Shown piece after piece: positions 13,112 to 23,171 of a DNA stretch of 64,000 nt. Position 1 is the stretch's first letter; each line of letters begins with the position of its first letter. The notes under the pieces were generated by a model. The model was not told the origin of the DNA, made no database searches, and saw only the letters and a list, made by a program, of their open reading frames with translations. This DNA is from Labyrinthula sp. Ha. Lineage: Eukaryota; Sar; Bigyra; Labyrinthulida; Labyrinthulaceae. Made by a program: the position numbers and the translations under genes. The stretch is taken from contig JAALGZ010000014.1 of assembly GCA_015227615.1 (NCBI GenBank), positions 248,001-312,000 of the forward strand, given 5' to 3'.

Positions 13112-15121
13112 ATGAAGTTGTTTAGTTTACTAAGTATTGCAGTATATTCTGTCAATGGACAAGTATGTGATAAGTCAAAAGTTGGAGTAAATTTATTGGC
13201 TTGTCCAATTGATGTATGGAAAAGTTCAGAAAACCCAACTTCAGAACAAGATCCACTTCAACTAGAATATAGAACAGTTGTTCAAACAATACCAGCTATG
13301 AATCAAACTTCACAAAGTATTATTGAAGGAGAATATTTAAACCTTACAGTAAAAACTTATGCTATTGATGGCTTGACAGTTGGAAATCCTTCACCAATTT
13401 GGCAATGGGAAAAAGGAGCAACAGTTCATGTTAATTTAACAAATAATTTGCACATAAATTATCAAGAAGATACTGATGAATATCAACTTGATGAAACCGA
13501 GTGGCATGAACCACATTGGGCAATAAATATTCATACCCATGGTTTACATATTAGTTCAGATTCTATGCAAGATGATCCTTCAAGAGAAGTTCATGTTGGT
13601 GAAAGTGGAATGTATAAGTTTGAATTACCTGGAAACCATTTAGGTGGTTTTCATTGGTATCATCCACATATTGAAGCTGTTTCTGAACTAACAGTTGGTT
13701 CTGGAACTTTTGGTCCGTTAGTTGTTGAAACTTCAGAAGATGGAAGTGAAATTTCCGCTTTAGTTGCTCAGTTAGAACAACATATTTTTACTATATCAAA
13801 GATATATCCTGCAAAGTTGGTTGATTTATCAGATGGGTTTGTTGGACAGTTTGATTTTATTGACGGAGTGTTTCCTAGACAAAATCTCATTGATACTACT
13901 TTTATAGTTGAATATAATGAAGATCTGGAAGATGATATTCAGCTGGAGGAAGAAAACACCAACTATACTTTGGTTAACGGATATTTAAGACCCAAAATTA
14001 CAATGGTAGCTAATGAATGGTATAGATTCGCATTTTTGTATGCTGGTGGAACAGACGAGGAAACAGATTTGGCTGATGTGAAGTTTAAAATCGGAAAAAA
14101 CACGGCAATGTCTGCAGAAGAAGATGGAGACTTCGGCATTTTGGAGGAACAAGAAGATATTGTTTGCACGACCAAGTTAATCGCCAAAGATGGCGTTTAT
14201 TTGAGGGAGAGCAGAGATTTCGATTTCGATGCTGGAAACAAAATATGGGCAGCACCAGCGAATAGGTTTGAGCTATTGTTCAAATGTAGCTTTGAAGAGG
14301 AAGGGGTTGACAACAGTTATGCTTTAATAATGGACACCCCTCAAGTGTCTAACAGAGCTGAAGCTGAATACATCAAGCACAGTGTTCCAGTTCTGCAGTT
14401 TGAGGTGGTGAACAGTTTTTATAATCAGTTTCCACTGTCCCCTTTAGCAGTACGTTCCTTATTGGAGGATGATGAGTTCCAGATGCAAGCTTGCTATCCA
14501 GCATACTTACCAGACATGCGAGGAGACGATGTTGAGATAACCTCTCACATTGATGACACTTACACAGCTGAAATAAATGTAACAATTCGTCCAGAAACTT
14601 TGAACTTTGATTTTTTGACGTCGGCAAATGAGGGAATCAATACTCTGAATCTTACAGTTACTCCATTTAATGTGAATGGAGATTATTTTAGAGGTTACTA
14701 TACAGATGATAGAACCCTAAATATTACAGTATTGAGAGTTCAGAAGATGTACCAATTTAACTTGAATCACGGTCATCACCCGTTGCATATTCATGTGAAC
14801 CACTACCAGCTGCAGAATGCGCCGAATGATGGAAGTGGATATCATGAAGCAGGTGATTTCATCGACACTTTGACAAGCGCTTGTGATGGAACTGGATGTG
14901 TTAATGGAGCTACTGGAAGACCTACGACAGAGAGTACCTTCTTTCGAATGTACACAGATAGATATCCTGGACGCATGATTGGTCATTGCCATAATATGGA
15001 TCACTCTGATAGTCTTGCCCTTGGAGAGATGTGGATTTTGCCAGATGAAGAATCGACATTGTTTGATGTGGAACCTCAGTGGAGTGACACTTGTTCAGAG
15101 TTGCTTGACTTGGTTGTTTAG
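13112..15121 (+). CDS. Secreted multicopper oxidase (laccase-like)
   Basis: A single exon encodes 669 aa with an N-terminal signal peptide (MKLFSLLSIAVYSVNG). The four copper-binding segments of the family are present in order: HTHG near residues 141-144, HWYHPH at 181-186, HPLHIH at 556-561, and HCHNMDH at 625-631. Together they supply the type 1 Cys/His and the His ligands of the type 2/3 trinuclear cluster. Such enzymes oxidise phenols, amines or metal ions outside the cell and reduce O2 to water. The residue at the usual axial type 1 position, five after the last His, is Ala rather than Leu/Met, with a Met four further on, so the type 1 site may be atypical. Several NxT/S sequons fit secretion. 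Substrate cannot be told from sequence. The start is the ATG at 13112, just before the signal peptide. Confidence 0.9.
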   Translation: MKLFSLLSIAVYSVNGQVCDKSKVGVNLLACPIDVWKSSENPTSEQDPLQLEYRTVVQTIPAMNQTSQSIIEGEYLNLTVKTYAIDGLTVGNPSPIWQWEKGATVHVNLTNNLHINYQEDTDEYQLDETEWHEPHWAINIHTHGLHISSDSMQDDPSREVHVGESGMYKFELPGNHLGGFHWYHPHIEAVSELTVGSGTFGPLVVETSEDGSEISALVAQLEQHIFTISKIYPAKLVDLSDGFVGQFDFIDGVFPRQNLIDTTFIVEYNEDLEDDIQLEEENTNYTLVNGYLRPKITMVANEWYRFAFLYAGGTDEETDLADVKFKIGKNTAMSAEEDGDFGILEEQEDIVCTTKLIAKDGVYLRESRDFDFDAGNKIWAAPANRFELLFKCSFEEEGVDNSYALIMDTPQVSNRAEAEYIKHSVPVLQFEVVNSFYNQFPLSPLAVRSLLEDDEFQMQACYPAYLPDMRGDDVEITSHIDDTYTAEINVTIRPETLNFDFLTSANEGINTLNLTVTPFNVNGDYFRGYYTDDRTLNITVLRVQKMYQFNLNHGHHPLHIHVNHYQLQNAPNDGSGYHEAGDFIDTLTSACDGTGCVNGATGRPTTESTFFRMYTDRYPGRMIGHCHNMDHSDSLALGEMWILPDEESTLFDVEPQWSDTCSELLDLVV

Positions 15122-17700
15122 TTAAAAATTTTACTTTGGTTGACTAAGACTGGGAATAGGTTAACTGTAAACAACATCATTAGAAGTTCTGGTTACTGCT
15201 TTCCACTCGATTACCATAGCATTTGGCTCTTTTTAAGAATATTATCTTAGTATTTACTCTTTATCTCTTCCGGAAAGCTTGGCTATAGCAAACAAGATAG
15301 AAAGAGCTAGAACAATTAGGCCAGCTCTAAAAAAACGAGAGTTCTTGTTTTATTAAAAGTCGCCTGGAAAGCACTTTATTTTGTAACCCAGTTTAGCCTT
15401 GAACAAGCACCATTGCTTTGTTCATTTGGTGTGTGGTTTGATTTTCAATTTGGCATTAATTAGGAGAAAATCAACAATACTATAATCTCACAAAAAAATG
15501 AAATAGCCTCATGGTTCACCAGTAGACACTTAGCATGAACCTTCACCATCGTAACCTTAGAGGCTTCTCACTTTTCTCATCAACTGGAGACTACCATGTA
15601 GGCATATTCTACTCAAGGGCTTATATAATTTTTTTTAAGCTCCACCACGTACTCAACCTAGTCGAAAGCTAACTAAACTCTAATGAATTTTTTTCCATTA
15701 ATAGTAAACTCTCCGTAGATACTTTTCTTTTACCCACCTAACACCTGGTACTTCTTACGTGAAGCTTCCTGCTTAGCAACCAAGAAAACGAAATGTTTTA
15801 AATAATTTATTGTTTGCAGCATAACTACACCATAATGTATACTCCTTATGAGCATACTATTGTAGCCATTGGAATACTCGATCACTAATACAAGGTCTTG
15901 AATCTTTGAAAAGTTTGCAGTGCTAATGATCAATGAACCTACTCAATTGGAGAAAATGCGTCTAAAGTTAAACTTTCCTTGGTATGATTGCGTAAGTTGT
16001 CCTGAGTCCTTACTCAAGCTCGTGAACTGTATTTTCTTGAGTAGAGCTCTGAATATCAGACATAGTATTCTACAAGTTTTTCATCACATTATGTAGTTCT
16101 CTGTATCTACTTCTTAAACCCTTTCAGTTTTTCTTTCTGCATGGAACGTAGTACTAATACCTCACACAGTTGTTTCTTTCATACTTTTTGTACGTGAAGA
16201 TTAGCCGTCAATGTTAAGTCATGATACACCATGCTTGGTCAATGTCTGTTGGATTTGTGGGTTTGATATATTTCGAATCTCCACGGGCAGTTTTCTAAAT
16301 TATATACAGTGGCGGGCCTGATCTAAACTCTGAATAGGTGTGGAATTTGATTTATTGAAAAATAAATAAATTAAAATTTTGCCTAAGTTTTTCTTATTGA
16401 TTAATTCTTTTAAATCCCCAACCAATTTAAATGATTATTGATGATCAACTGATTATTCATAAAAGACTGCGTTACAAGGCGCTGAGTTGATTCGATAAAA
16501 GAACAACTCTTCATTTATTGCACCATACTCAAAGCTTCAAAAAATTAACCACATGCCTTAACCAGATCCTATTATCAGATTATTCCTATGTACTGAGACC
16601 TGTGTTTAGAGGTTTTCATACATTGAGAAAATAATTAAGAAAATTAAGGAATTTGAGGAAAGGTCGCATAGCCCATTCTTATTTTGATAATCATTTGATT
16701 ATCAAAGCAAAATCTGAATTATTTAATAAAAATTAAAGCCAAAAAAATTTATTAAAAATCAGAATCAAAATGATTATCAAATAATTATTGTTAATTTTCA
16801 TCAAATCCTACCCCAAACTCGTGTATGACTGCATCTTGGCAGTATATTAAACCTTCATCAAACAATAATGCCAACTTCTGATCTTATAAAGTGTTTTTTC
16901 ATGGCGTGATAGGAAAACTGTAAGTCCGTTGAGTTGTAATGATTTTTTGTTTATGATAGCTTAAGTAAACAATAGCTGGTGCATTTAATGTATGTAACCG
17001 TACGCATAGGCAAAATTAAAAAACCTCCTATTGTAGATCTTTATGGTTTGCAGAATTTTAAGGAAATTCGCTCATAAGAAGAGATGCTTGTGGATTGACT
17101 TAATGTTTGTTTTAAAAACTTAGAGAAGTAATAATTTTTAATTATTAGTAAGAAAAAAAAATTCTTTAACTTAATAGAGTTTGCTAATAAAAAAAGATAA
17201 AAAAAAATAGCTTTTGCAGTTCAGAAAATTCTAGTATTTGCCAAAAGATGTTGAGCTCAACAACTTTTTGGAAAATTACATACACAAACAAGGGCGCTCT
17301 TGCCACATTTCGCTCGTAGGCAACAAAGACAAGAAATGAAATTTCTTATTACAGTGCTAGGATTTTTTTAAGACTAGTAGTTCCTTCCGCATATTTTACG
17401 AAGCAGCCAGTGCAATATCAAAGCAAAACCTGTTTTCAGGGTTTTAGTTTGCTTAGTTGTACTGGATTCCTTAATCCTAGCTTTATATTGACAACCATGT
17501 AGAATTATTAGCGTTTTATTGTTAAGAAGATGGAATCCTCGCTATTTGTTGGTTGCAGTACAGTCTAATCTTGGTGACAAAAATACCTCTACATTGGCTT
17601 AAACTGGTTTCCTTCAAGTCTCACAATAAAAGATTTAGCGCTTCTAGGTGGATGTGCTTCAACCTTATGTTGTTTTTCTTTTTAGTATCTCAAATCCCAC
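15122..17700. other. Intergenic span containing one 480-bp repeat
   Basis: Apart from the TA-flanked repeat at 16337-16814, I see no gene, RNA or strong motif. Frames of about 65 codons at 15730-15933 and 17553-17756 are not convincing, although the end of the latter overlaps the duplicated leader discussed for the 17.9-kb gene. Confidence 0.5.
16337..16814 (+). mobile_element. 480-bp TA-flanked inverted-repeat element, copy A
   Basis: The left end GGTGTGGAATTTGATT and the right end (read in reverse complement) GGGGTAGGATTTGATG form imperfect terminal inverted repeats. TA flanks the left side and a decayed AA the right. The interior is AT-rich with no coding capacity and is shared with the copies at 27.9 and 61.7 kb, including the blocks TTTGCCTA, TTGATTAATTCT and ATCAA.TGATTAT. 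The form suggests a non-autonomous Tc1/mariner-type (Stowaway-like) MITE. Confidence 0.7.
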
Positions 17701-17779
17701 AGAAAAGAAAGAAAACGCGGTCAATGAGCTCCAAGCCTCGTTCCCGGAGGACTTGAATTCATGAAGTCTTCACGAGAAA

Positions 17780-17930
17780 TTTCCGAAGGTGTATTCTTCA
17801 TTTCTGTTTCCCGTCTCTTCCGGTGGTATTTCAACCCTTTCCCACCTCTTACATAATACCTGAGACTTTCCCGTTTCCCGTGTCTCAACCCTGTATTTCA
17901 GTATCCTGTATTCTCACAAGTGATGCTGGT
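17780..17930 (+). repeat. Pyrimidine-rich direct repeat upstream of the 17.97-kb gene
   Basis: A C/T-rich tract carries two diverged copies of a unit with GTTTCCCGT followed by TCTC or TCTCTT and, slightly downstream, TTTCAACCC or TCTCAACCC. It ends about 45 bp before the presumed start codon. It may be a leader duplication or a promoter element. Confidence 0.4.
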
Positions 17931-17972
17931 AATGCACCACTGACACGGAAGAAAACCGTTAAAAAGAGAACA

Positions 17973-18320
17973 ATGAGTTCTAGTGAAGAAGAAAACGTCG
18001 ACGAAAACAAGCTATCAGCAGTTGCACTTAAAAAGAAACCAGTTAACCCAAAAGAACTTCATTTTGCGGCAAAAAAGGAAAATCTGCAAGCACTAATAGC
18101 TGAAGAAAACCCGTATCTAGGTAAGCCAGTGTACAACCCTAAAGACTTAGCTGGATCTTTGGACAGAATGTTTGCAAGATATTCTTCCTGGTCAAGTAGT
18201 TTTCAAACAAAGAGGAAGAAAACAGATTTACCAGAAGTCCTTTCTGAAATTCAGAGAATCCCAAAACACATTATTTACGAAAACATGGAGAGATTAAGAG
18301 AAGAAAAAATAGAGGCTTAG
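17973..18320 (+). CDS. Small charged hypothetical protein
   Basis: The call is 115 aa starting at the ATG of MSSSEEENVDENK. An upstream in-frame extension to 17823 exists, but it is translated from a pyrimidine-rich tract and looks non-coding. The N-terminus is acidic and Ser-rich. The rest is Lys-rich, with motifs such as PVNPKELHF and NPYLGKPVYN, a predicted helix SLDRMFARYSSW, and a C-terminal amphipathic helix ending EEKIEA. I do not recognise the family; composition suggests a nuclear or nucleic-acid-associated protein. It converges on the phosphatase gene with a gap of only 9 bp between stop codons, typical of the compact islands here. Confidence 0.6.
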   Translation: MSSSEEENVDENKLSAVALKKKPVNPKELHFAAKKENLQALIAEENPYLGKPVYNPKDLAGSLDRMFARYSSWSSSFQTKRKKTDLPEVLSEIQRIPKHIIYENMERLREEKIEA

Positions 18321-18329
18321 GAAAGTATA

Positions 18330-20974
18330 TTAAACAGTGTTGTAAGCGTCAGTAAAAACCGTATACAAGAACCTCGAAAGTGATCTTTTTTTGGTTTGGT
18401 TTTCAGGTCTAAAAATAAGCTGTGAGAATAGGTCAGCAAGTGATATAGGATCTACTTCATTGAACTGCTTGTTCTTCAATAGCTCCTTTAAAAAAGAAAG
18501 TAAATATAAGAACATATTCTTCTTCGACTTCGACAGGTTTCTTATCAAGGTTTGATAGGCTTTTAGATAATCAGTTTCGTATCTTTCTATAGGAAAATTT
18601 ATCACTAATGGATCTTTCATTAAAGAAAATATTTCGAACAGCATTATAATAATAGACTCGTTCGACACTTGTGGTAATGTTTCTGTTTCATCAATACTTT
18701 GGCGTAGGAGTTGAACTTCAGTTTTAATGTGCTGCAATATTTTGGCCTCTTTTGACTTCTCAGCTTTGGATTTTTCTTTAAAAAATCGAAACAAATTTTT
18801 ATCCTTGAAACCATTCTGCTCAATAAATAGATTAAATAACTTCCAGATTTGTAAAGGAATCGGCAGTTGTTGTGTTGAATCTTCTTGAGCTAACTGATCT
18901 ATAGATTTTCCAAAAGTGCCAGATTTTAACTCCCCCACTACTGGTATCTCGAAATCACTAAACGCTTCTTCATGAACACTTGAAACTCTTAAAACCAACC
19001 TTTCTCGTAAAGAAACTCTGTTGTGAACGACCGCGCGCAAGGTGTTCTTGTTTATAAAACAACCGAGCTTTAAGTTCACAGTTTCCTGTGGTAATATAAT
19101 CCCTGCTTCAATATCTATGTCGTAACAGTTTCGTATTAGACCGAAACTTTTCTGATCAACAATAGCCTTAGCCTCGTTATAAGTCAATTGCTGATTATAA
19201 TAGGATATCATGTTAGTTAAGGCATTGCCCTTAAGCAACCTTAGAGCCCCTAAATATATTTCTGAGCCCTTTCTAGGCAATAATCGAAATACGATAGGTC
19301 TTCGAGAGGTGTTTTTTATCGATAATGTTGTAGTAGATCTCAAATGATACTTTAGATTAGGAAAGTTCAAATACTTGGGAGTATAAGTTATCACACCCAC
19401 TTCTCTTCCTGATAAGTTTGCTGGTGAAGCATCAGTGTTATAACGATTATAGGGATTTAATCTCTTCCTCGAAACTTGAGATTTCTCTGGATGAATCACA
19501 TGATACAACTTTTTAAACAGTTGGTCTCTTCGTTGTAAATCAACTCCTTCAACTTTACAATCAAACTCTCCCACAACTGGAAAGTGGTCGCTCATCAGGA
19601 CCTTACTCTTACTAAAATAATACTTTGTCTTAACTAACTTTTCCAGTGGTTTGAAATTTTGCTTGTACAAAATTCTATCACAATAGGCTGGAACCCGAAC
19701 TTTCTTCTTCTTCTGGTTAGGTTTTGGTTCTTCATAAACATTTGCAGTATCTAATTGTCCTGTACCTGGCGTATATTTATAGGTTGGTAGGAAGTTTATA
19801 TGAGGTTCTGTAAATCCTTGAAATACAACTGTTAACTTCATCTGCTCAACTAGCTGGTCATTCTCAAGCAAGTAGCCTAAATTATTTCGTAGAACAGCGT
19901 CAAAAACATCTTTCTCTGGACATGACGCTATCATTCTGTAGTTAAAATCACCCAAGAAAAAAATAAAATCTGAGTCATTAATGTTGAATGTAGTCAAAGC
20001 ACGGTAGTCATCCCCCAAATAAACCCTTTCTGCCGTTGAAAACGCAGAGTCATCAACTGGAAACCTTTTAAAAGTAGTCTTGGACATTATCTTACTGTAA
20101 TCAGCATTTCTGTTAATGACATTTTCTCGATGAGCGGCAAAGTGCCCAGATATAAAGCAAAAGGTCTGAGAAAACAATTTTAGGCGAACAGCGACACAAC
20201 CCTTATTTCCAAAAAGACCCATCACTCCTGTGGCTGTATAGGATGATATTAAATCTGCTTGATTAATTTGATTTACATGCCTTTTGAGAACAATAATACA
20301 AATGGAGATTCCTACCAAATGTTTCTCTGTTAAAAAAACATATTCGTCAGGTGCTTCAGATACGTCCTGAGTTTTCTCTTGCAGAAAATCTGTTTGACCT
20401 AGCAAATCAAAAGATTCTTTCCGAGATTTCTTCTTGTTCCTGATCAATAGGGATTCAGGAATTAGTTTCTCATTTAAATAACTCAACACTTTATTACTCC
20501 AGAGCTCCGATCTTTCTTTGCTCACTGCATCATTTATAACCTGTTTCAGCTTGGTTAGTTCAACTATTTCCTGAAACCCGCATACGTAGACATCTGGCAA
20601 GTTTCCCTCAGCAACAAAATCTAACGTTCAAACACATAGGTAAAGATACTCTTGGGTTTAAGCAGAGATTCAAACTCATTTGAACTCATATTTGGTAGCT
20701 TTCCATTTACATTGAATGTTGATATATACAAAGAGACGCCATTCTCTTTTTTGAAGTTGTTTTCCTGTGCAAACAAGTGCTTCTTTAGCCAGCTTTCCTC
20801 TATGTATCTTTTCACCTTAGATTCATGAATTTTCCACTCTTTCTCCGTTTCTTTTTTTATTTCTTCTTGATTAATAATCTCTTGACTAATATCTGGCTTG
20901 AAATAGCGCAGTTGAGGTGGTAAACTCTCTAAAGTTAATGACAACTTATCTTCATCTTCAAGTTCAACAAACAT
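18330..20974 (-). CDS. OCRL/INPP5B-type inositol polyphosphate 5-phosphatase
   Basis: Two exons (20650-20974 and 18330-20620) are joined across a 29-nt GTATC..TAG intron that restores the frame between FNVNGK and PDVYVCGFQE, giving 871 aa. The phosphatase domain has the family's catalytic strings: FNVNGK, GFQEIV, GLFGNKGCVAVRL, SGHFAAH, FLGDFNYR, PAYCDRI and SDHFPVVGEF. After it come an ASH-like beta domain (YLNFPNLKYHLRST) and a RhoGAP-like domain (RNLSKSKKNMFLYLLSFLKE, ADLFSQLIFRPE). This is the architecture of OCRL and INPP5B, which dephosphorylate PI(4,5)P2 on endosomal and Golgi membranes. An Arg occupies the RhoGAP finger position (NLFRFF), where animal OCRL carries Gln. Three copies of TTGCCCAAAA lie 16-81 bp upstream of the start. 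Confidence 0.9.
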
Positions 20975-20990
20975 TTAAAGAAGTCATCAA

Positions 20991-21055
20991 TTGCCCAAAA
21001 CTATTGAATGGTTTATTTGCCCAAAATTAAATAAGAATTACGTAATTGCCCAAAA
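20991..21055 (+). promoter_or_regulatory. Three TTGCCCAAAA motifs between divergent genes
   Basis: Perfect TTGCCCAAAA copies occur at 20991-21000, 21017-21026 and 21046-21055, all in the same orientation with spacings of 26 and 29 bp. They fill the 149-bp gap between the phosphatase start (20974, minus) and the small gene at 21124 (plus). The same decamer lies upstream of Rpn9, SGT1 and, with one change, the AMPK kinase, so it is probably a bidirectional core promoter element or transcription-factor site. Confidence 0.6.
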
Positions 21056-21123
21056 TTTGCGGCAAGAAATATCCTGAGAAACAGAAGGCAAAAGAGAAGT
21101 AAACTAGAGTTAAAAGAAACACA

Positions 21124-21488
21124 ATGCCAAGAGCTGTTTCAGGTGGGAAATTCTTGTATATTCAATAATTTATGTTTAAATTTACAGATCACCGAGCCCA
21201 AAGAAGTACAGGAACTACGGGAATAAAATATATTTTATTACTCCGTCCGCGCAAATTCATTCCCCATCTTACGCATCAGGTAACAAAATACCAAGATCCT
21301 ACTTACGGAACTCGGCAAGACAACTATCATTCCCAAGAAATTCGCCACCTTCTCCATTAGAACAAAAACAATCTCACAGTCTCGAAACCGAACTTGAGAT
21401 GATTCGTCAAGCGCAACAAGCTTGGCAAAAAGGAAATCAATCAGAGATTCATCTCGCTGAACAAAACCTCCTTAAACGGACTCCTTAA
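21124..21488 (+). CDS. Small Ser/Pro-rich hypothetical protein
   Basis: The model has exons 21124-21155 and 21188-21488 with a 32-nt GTATA..CAG intron, giving 110 aa. It begins MPRAVSGGKFL. The middle is Ser/Pro/Tyr/Arg-rich (RNSPPSPLEQKQ) and looks disordered, and the C-terminal 40 residues form a Gln/Glu-rich helix (ETELEMIRQAQQAWQKGNQ). The intron has the size and GTA..AG borders seen in neighbouring genes, and the motif array ends 68 bp upstream, which supports a real gene. I know no homologue. It converges on Rpn9 with a 50-bp gap that holds an inverted repeat. Confidence 0.55.
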
Positions 21489-21539
21489 GATTAACCGCTA
21501 TGTGATATAGAATACCATAAGATAGATTAACGGTTAATC
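21489..21539. terminator. Inverted repeat between convergent genes
   Basis: GATTAACCG at 21489-21497 is inverted at 21531-21539 as CGGTTAATC, and GATTAACGGTTAATC (21525-21539) is nearly palindromic by itself. It fills the gap between the stop codons of the 21.1-kb gene and Rpn9, so it could help 3'-end formation for both. That role is inferred from position only. Confidence 0.35.
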
Positions 21540-22773
21540 TAGAAAGATTGTACCATCTCGCTTTGTACAAAATCAGAAGTTTCCTGAACCTTGTTTTTCC
21601 ATGCACCAACTCTAGCCTGAAGAGAAGCAACTTGCTCTGTATTTATAACCCTTGGAATGACCCAATCGATGTGTACAACATCTTGAACCCCGTCAATTTT
21701 TCCTTTGATCAACCCTTTGGACATTGCTTTCATAATCAGCCATTCAATTTGTTCACTCTCTAGTTTAACGTGAGTTGCAATTGAGTCGAAAGAGAAATCT
21801 CTTTGTCCATCTTCTCGGTCTACAAAACTGATGAATGCCATTAGGCCTATTTTTTGCCTCAAGACTTCTAGATTATCCCAAAGCACTTTAATGCCCTTAA
21901 TCTTATCTTCATTAACACTGAAGATCTTACTAAATTCCTCTAGATCACCAAGGTGAAAAACTTTTAGAAGATCACCTAGAAACTTTTTATCATCTGGAAT
22001 ATAATCAAGAATCTTATGCTCAGCAACTTCACCAAAATTAAAAACTTCAGAAGAAATTAACGCAGACACACAAACCTCTTCAGCAAATTGAGTCTTCTCA
22101 TTCTCATTGAGATTATCAAGTGGCGTAAAAGCCAAGAATTGAACTGCTGAGGTGTAAAAATCATTGGCTGGTCCAATAGCGCGATAATATTGTGATTTAA
22201 CCCTGTATAAAGAAGATTTGTTAATAAGTAAACTGTCTCCAATAGGAAGGTTAGGCAGAAACTTCTGCTCGACAGTGTGAAACTTCGCATAAGCGCCATC
22301 AGCATCATAAATTTCGCCTGAAGATATTTCCGTTAGCAAAAGTTCAGATTCTGAAAGTTCCAGCAGTGTAAAAGAAGAACTTTTATGGAAATCTTTTTCT
22401 TTCTCCTTTGCATATTGTTTCAAGGGCGCCAACAAGTTCAAGGCTTGATCTACCTGGGTCTTAGTTGCTGGAGAGGATAGGAATTGTCTAGAGATAACTG
22501 TTGCCACCTGGGCTAATCGCAGGAGATTTAGATTTTCTTTTATCTTAAAAACAAAATTGTCGTATAAGTTAATCATGTTTTTATCTTTCCAATTCGATTT
22601 GTCTAAAACAAAGTTTGTCAGGTCCGTGGTGAGCTAGTAAGTGTTATACAGGTGCAAAATATTACCTGGTGCCATAATCGATGTTCGAAATTTTTCTTAA
22701 GGCTTGTATATTGTTCCTTCAAGTCAGGGTACTTTGATTCTTCTGCCTCGAGTACTTGCTTTAATTTATTCAT
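21539..22773 (-). CDS. RPN9: 26S proteasome lid subunit Rpn9/PSMD13
   Basis: Exons 22666-22773 and 21539-22633 are separated by a 32-nt GTAAT..TAG phase-0 intron, giving 400 aa (human PSMD13 has 376). Exon 1 ends EHRLWHQ and exon 2 continues LTTDLTNFVLD, matching the KLWHQLT..VLDF segment of human PSMD13, and MINLYDNFV corresponds to LIKLYENFI. The C-terminal PCI winged-helix region is well conserved: DSIATHVKLESEQIEWLIMK, then GLIKGKIDGV and VHIDWVIPRV. Rpn9 is a scaffold subunit of the 19S regulatory lid involved in lid assembly. A TTGCCCAAAA copy lies 56 bp upstream of the ATG. This is one of the most secure assignments in the window. Confidence 0.95.
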
Positions 22774-22829
22774 TTCCCTTGAACTTTTTCAGGATTCTTT
22801 CTCCGTGACCTAAAAGGACATCTTTTTAA

Positions 22830-22839
22830 TTGCCCAAAA
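22830..22839 (+). promoter_or_regulatory. TTGCCCAAAA promoter-like motif
   Basis: The decamer lies 56 bp upstream of the Rpn9 start (minus strand) and 15 bp upstream of a plus-strand ATG at 22855, again between divergent reading frames. Confidence 0.55.
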
Positions 22840-22854
22840 TATTAAGTTTTTTGC

Positions 22855-23171
22855 CATGTTGAAACAACGTCAAAGACAAACCAAAGGATTAAGTTCTAAG
22901 TTTAGACCTCGTTAAACCTTCGAAAGAAAACCAATGAACAACGTGCCCGCGAAATTACTTAGACGATTTGGTCTGTGTGAATGTTGATGGTTCAACTACT
23001 CTTAAAAGTGGCAACGTACTGAATCTACGGGAAGAAAGAAAATCCTTGGAGCATTCAAAGGTGAGGTTGAAGGTCTATCGAGTAAGGAAAGTTGATTTTC
23101 AATTAAGATGTTCCCAAATTCTCGGATATAGTGATGGACCTAACGACAGGTTTCGACGCTTCGTTGCTTAA
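22855..23171 (+). other. Possible small gene or gene relic divergent from Rpn9
   Basis: An ATG 15 bp after a promoter-like motif opens a short basic frame (MLKQRQRQTKGLSSKF). It is soon closed, and another frame with protein-like composition (VNVDGSTTLKSGNVL) runs to a stop at 23171. I could not find a 29-32-nt GTA..AG intron that joins the frames. It may be a spliced gene with unusual borders, a decayed gene or chance. No family is recognised. Confidence 0.3.

Noticed and set aside
13963-15004. Three antisense open frames within the multicopper oxidase
   Set aside because: They are shadows of the real gene's codon use.
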